Source of the DNA: Rhodospirillales bacterium
GTDB lineage: Bacteria; Pseudomonadota; Alphaproteobacteria; Rhodospirillales; JADHTD01
Length of the DNA stretch: 5,132 nt
Direction of reading: 5' to 3'
Assembly: GCA_016776525.1 (NCBI GenBank)
Contig: JADHTD010000210.1
Span: forward strand, 1 to 5,132
Shown here: one piece after another, positions 5,126 through 5,132 of the stretch
How the letters are laid out: the number at the start of each line of letters is the position of its first letter
How positions within the stretch are numbered: the first letter of the stretch is position 1
Notes under the pieces: generated by a model
What the model was told of the DNA's origin: nothing
Seen by the model: only the letters and a program-made list of their open reading frames with translations
Database searches by the model: none
Translations under genes and position numbers: made by a program

Positions 5126-5132
5126 CTTTTTT

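Noticed and set aside
5117..5132. Plus-strand intrinsic terminator at the right edge
   Set aside because: The stem is only 4 bp with a 3-base loop, and no plus-strand gene ends nearby in the window, so the T run alone is not enough.
1..5132. A hidden novel system, mobile element, CRISPR array or RNA gene
   Set aside because: The coding space is filled by well-known FAS II and murein genes, and the gaps show no transposase, long terminal inverted repeats, spaced repeat array, or tRNA or rRNA sequence.

Overview
The window carries a type II fatty-acid synthesis (FAS II) cluster read entirely on the minus strand, so transcription runs right to left: fabD (4076-5017), fabG (3293-4030), acpP (2839-3075), fabF (1486-2748), then mltG (457-1458). 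A 292-bp AT-rich gap follows, and then the first 54 codons of another minus-strand gene (1-164) that is cut by the window edge. The high-GC coding sequence, the alphaproteobacterial style of the ACP and FabF proteins and the fabD-fabG-acpP-fabF-mltG order suggest an alphaproteobacterium, possibly from the Rhodospirillales or a related lineage. That placement is inference from protein style and gene order, not a database result.

Right end (5018-5132): a strong sigma70-type promoter (TTGACA, 16 bp, TATCAA) on the minus strand sits just upstream of fabD and is the obvious start of the operon. Middle: fabD and fabG are 45 bp apart. A 217-bp gap then precedes acpP; it holds overlapping hairpins, a tandem 10-bp repeat, three copies of an AAACG(G)TG motif and a weak promoter candidate, so acpP probably has extra regulation or its own promoter. 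A 7-bp hairpin lies in the 90-bp gap between acpP and fabF. mltG follows fabF by 27 bp with a good ribosome binding site. A 7-bp GC-rich hairpin after the mltG stop probably ends the unit.

Function: FabD loads malonate onto holo-AcpP, FabF condenses malonyl-ACP with acyl-ACP, and FabG reduces the 3-ketoacyl-ACP product. MltG is an inner-membrane endolytic murein transglycosylase, so the operon links membrane-lipid and cell-wall synthesis. All five complete proteins keep the expected catalytic residues and are full length.

I see no mobile element, CRISPR array, RNA gene or obvious novel system. The points most worth a second look are the degenerate receiver-like protein at the left edge, whose usual phospho-acceptor position is a lysine, and the repeated motif in the acpP leader with a near match in the fabD leader.
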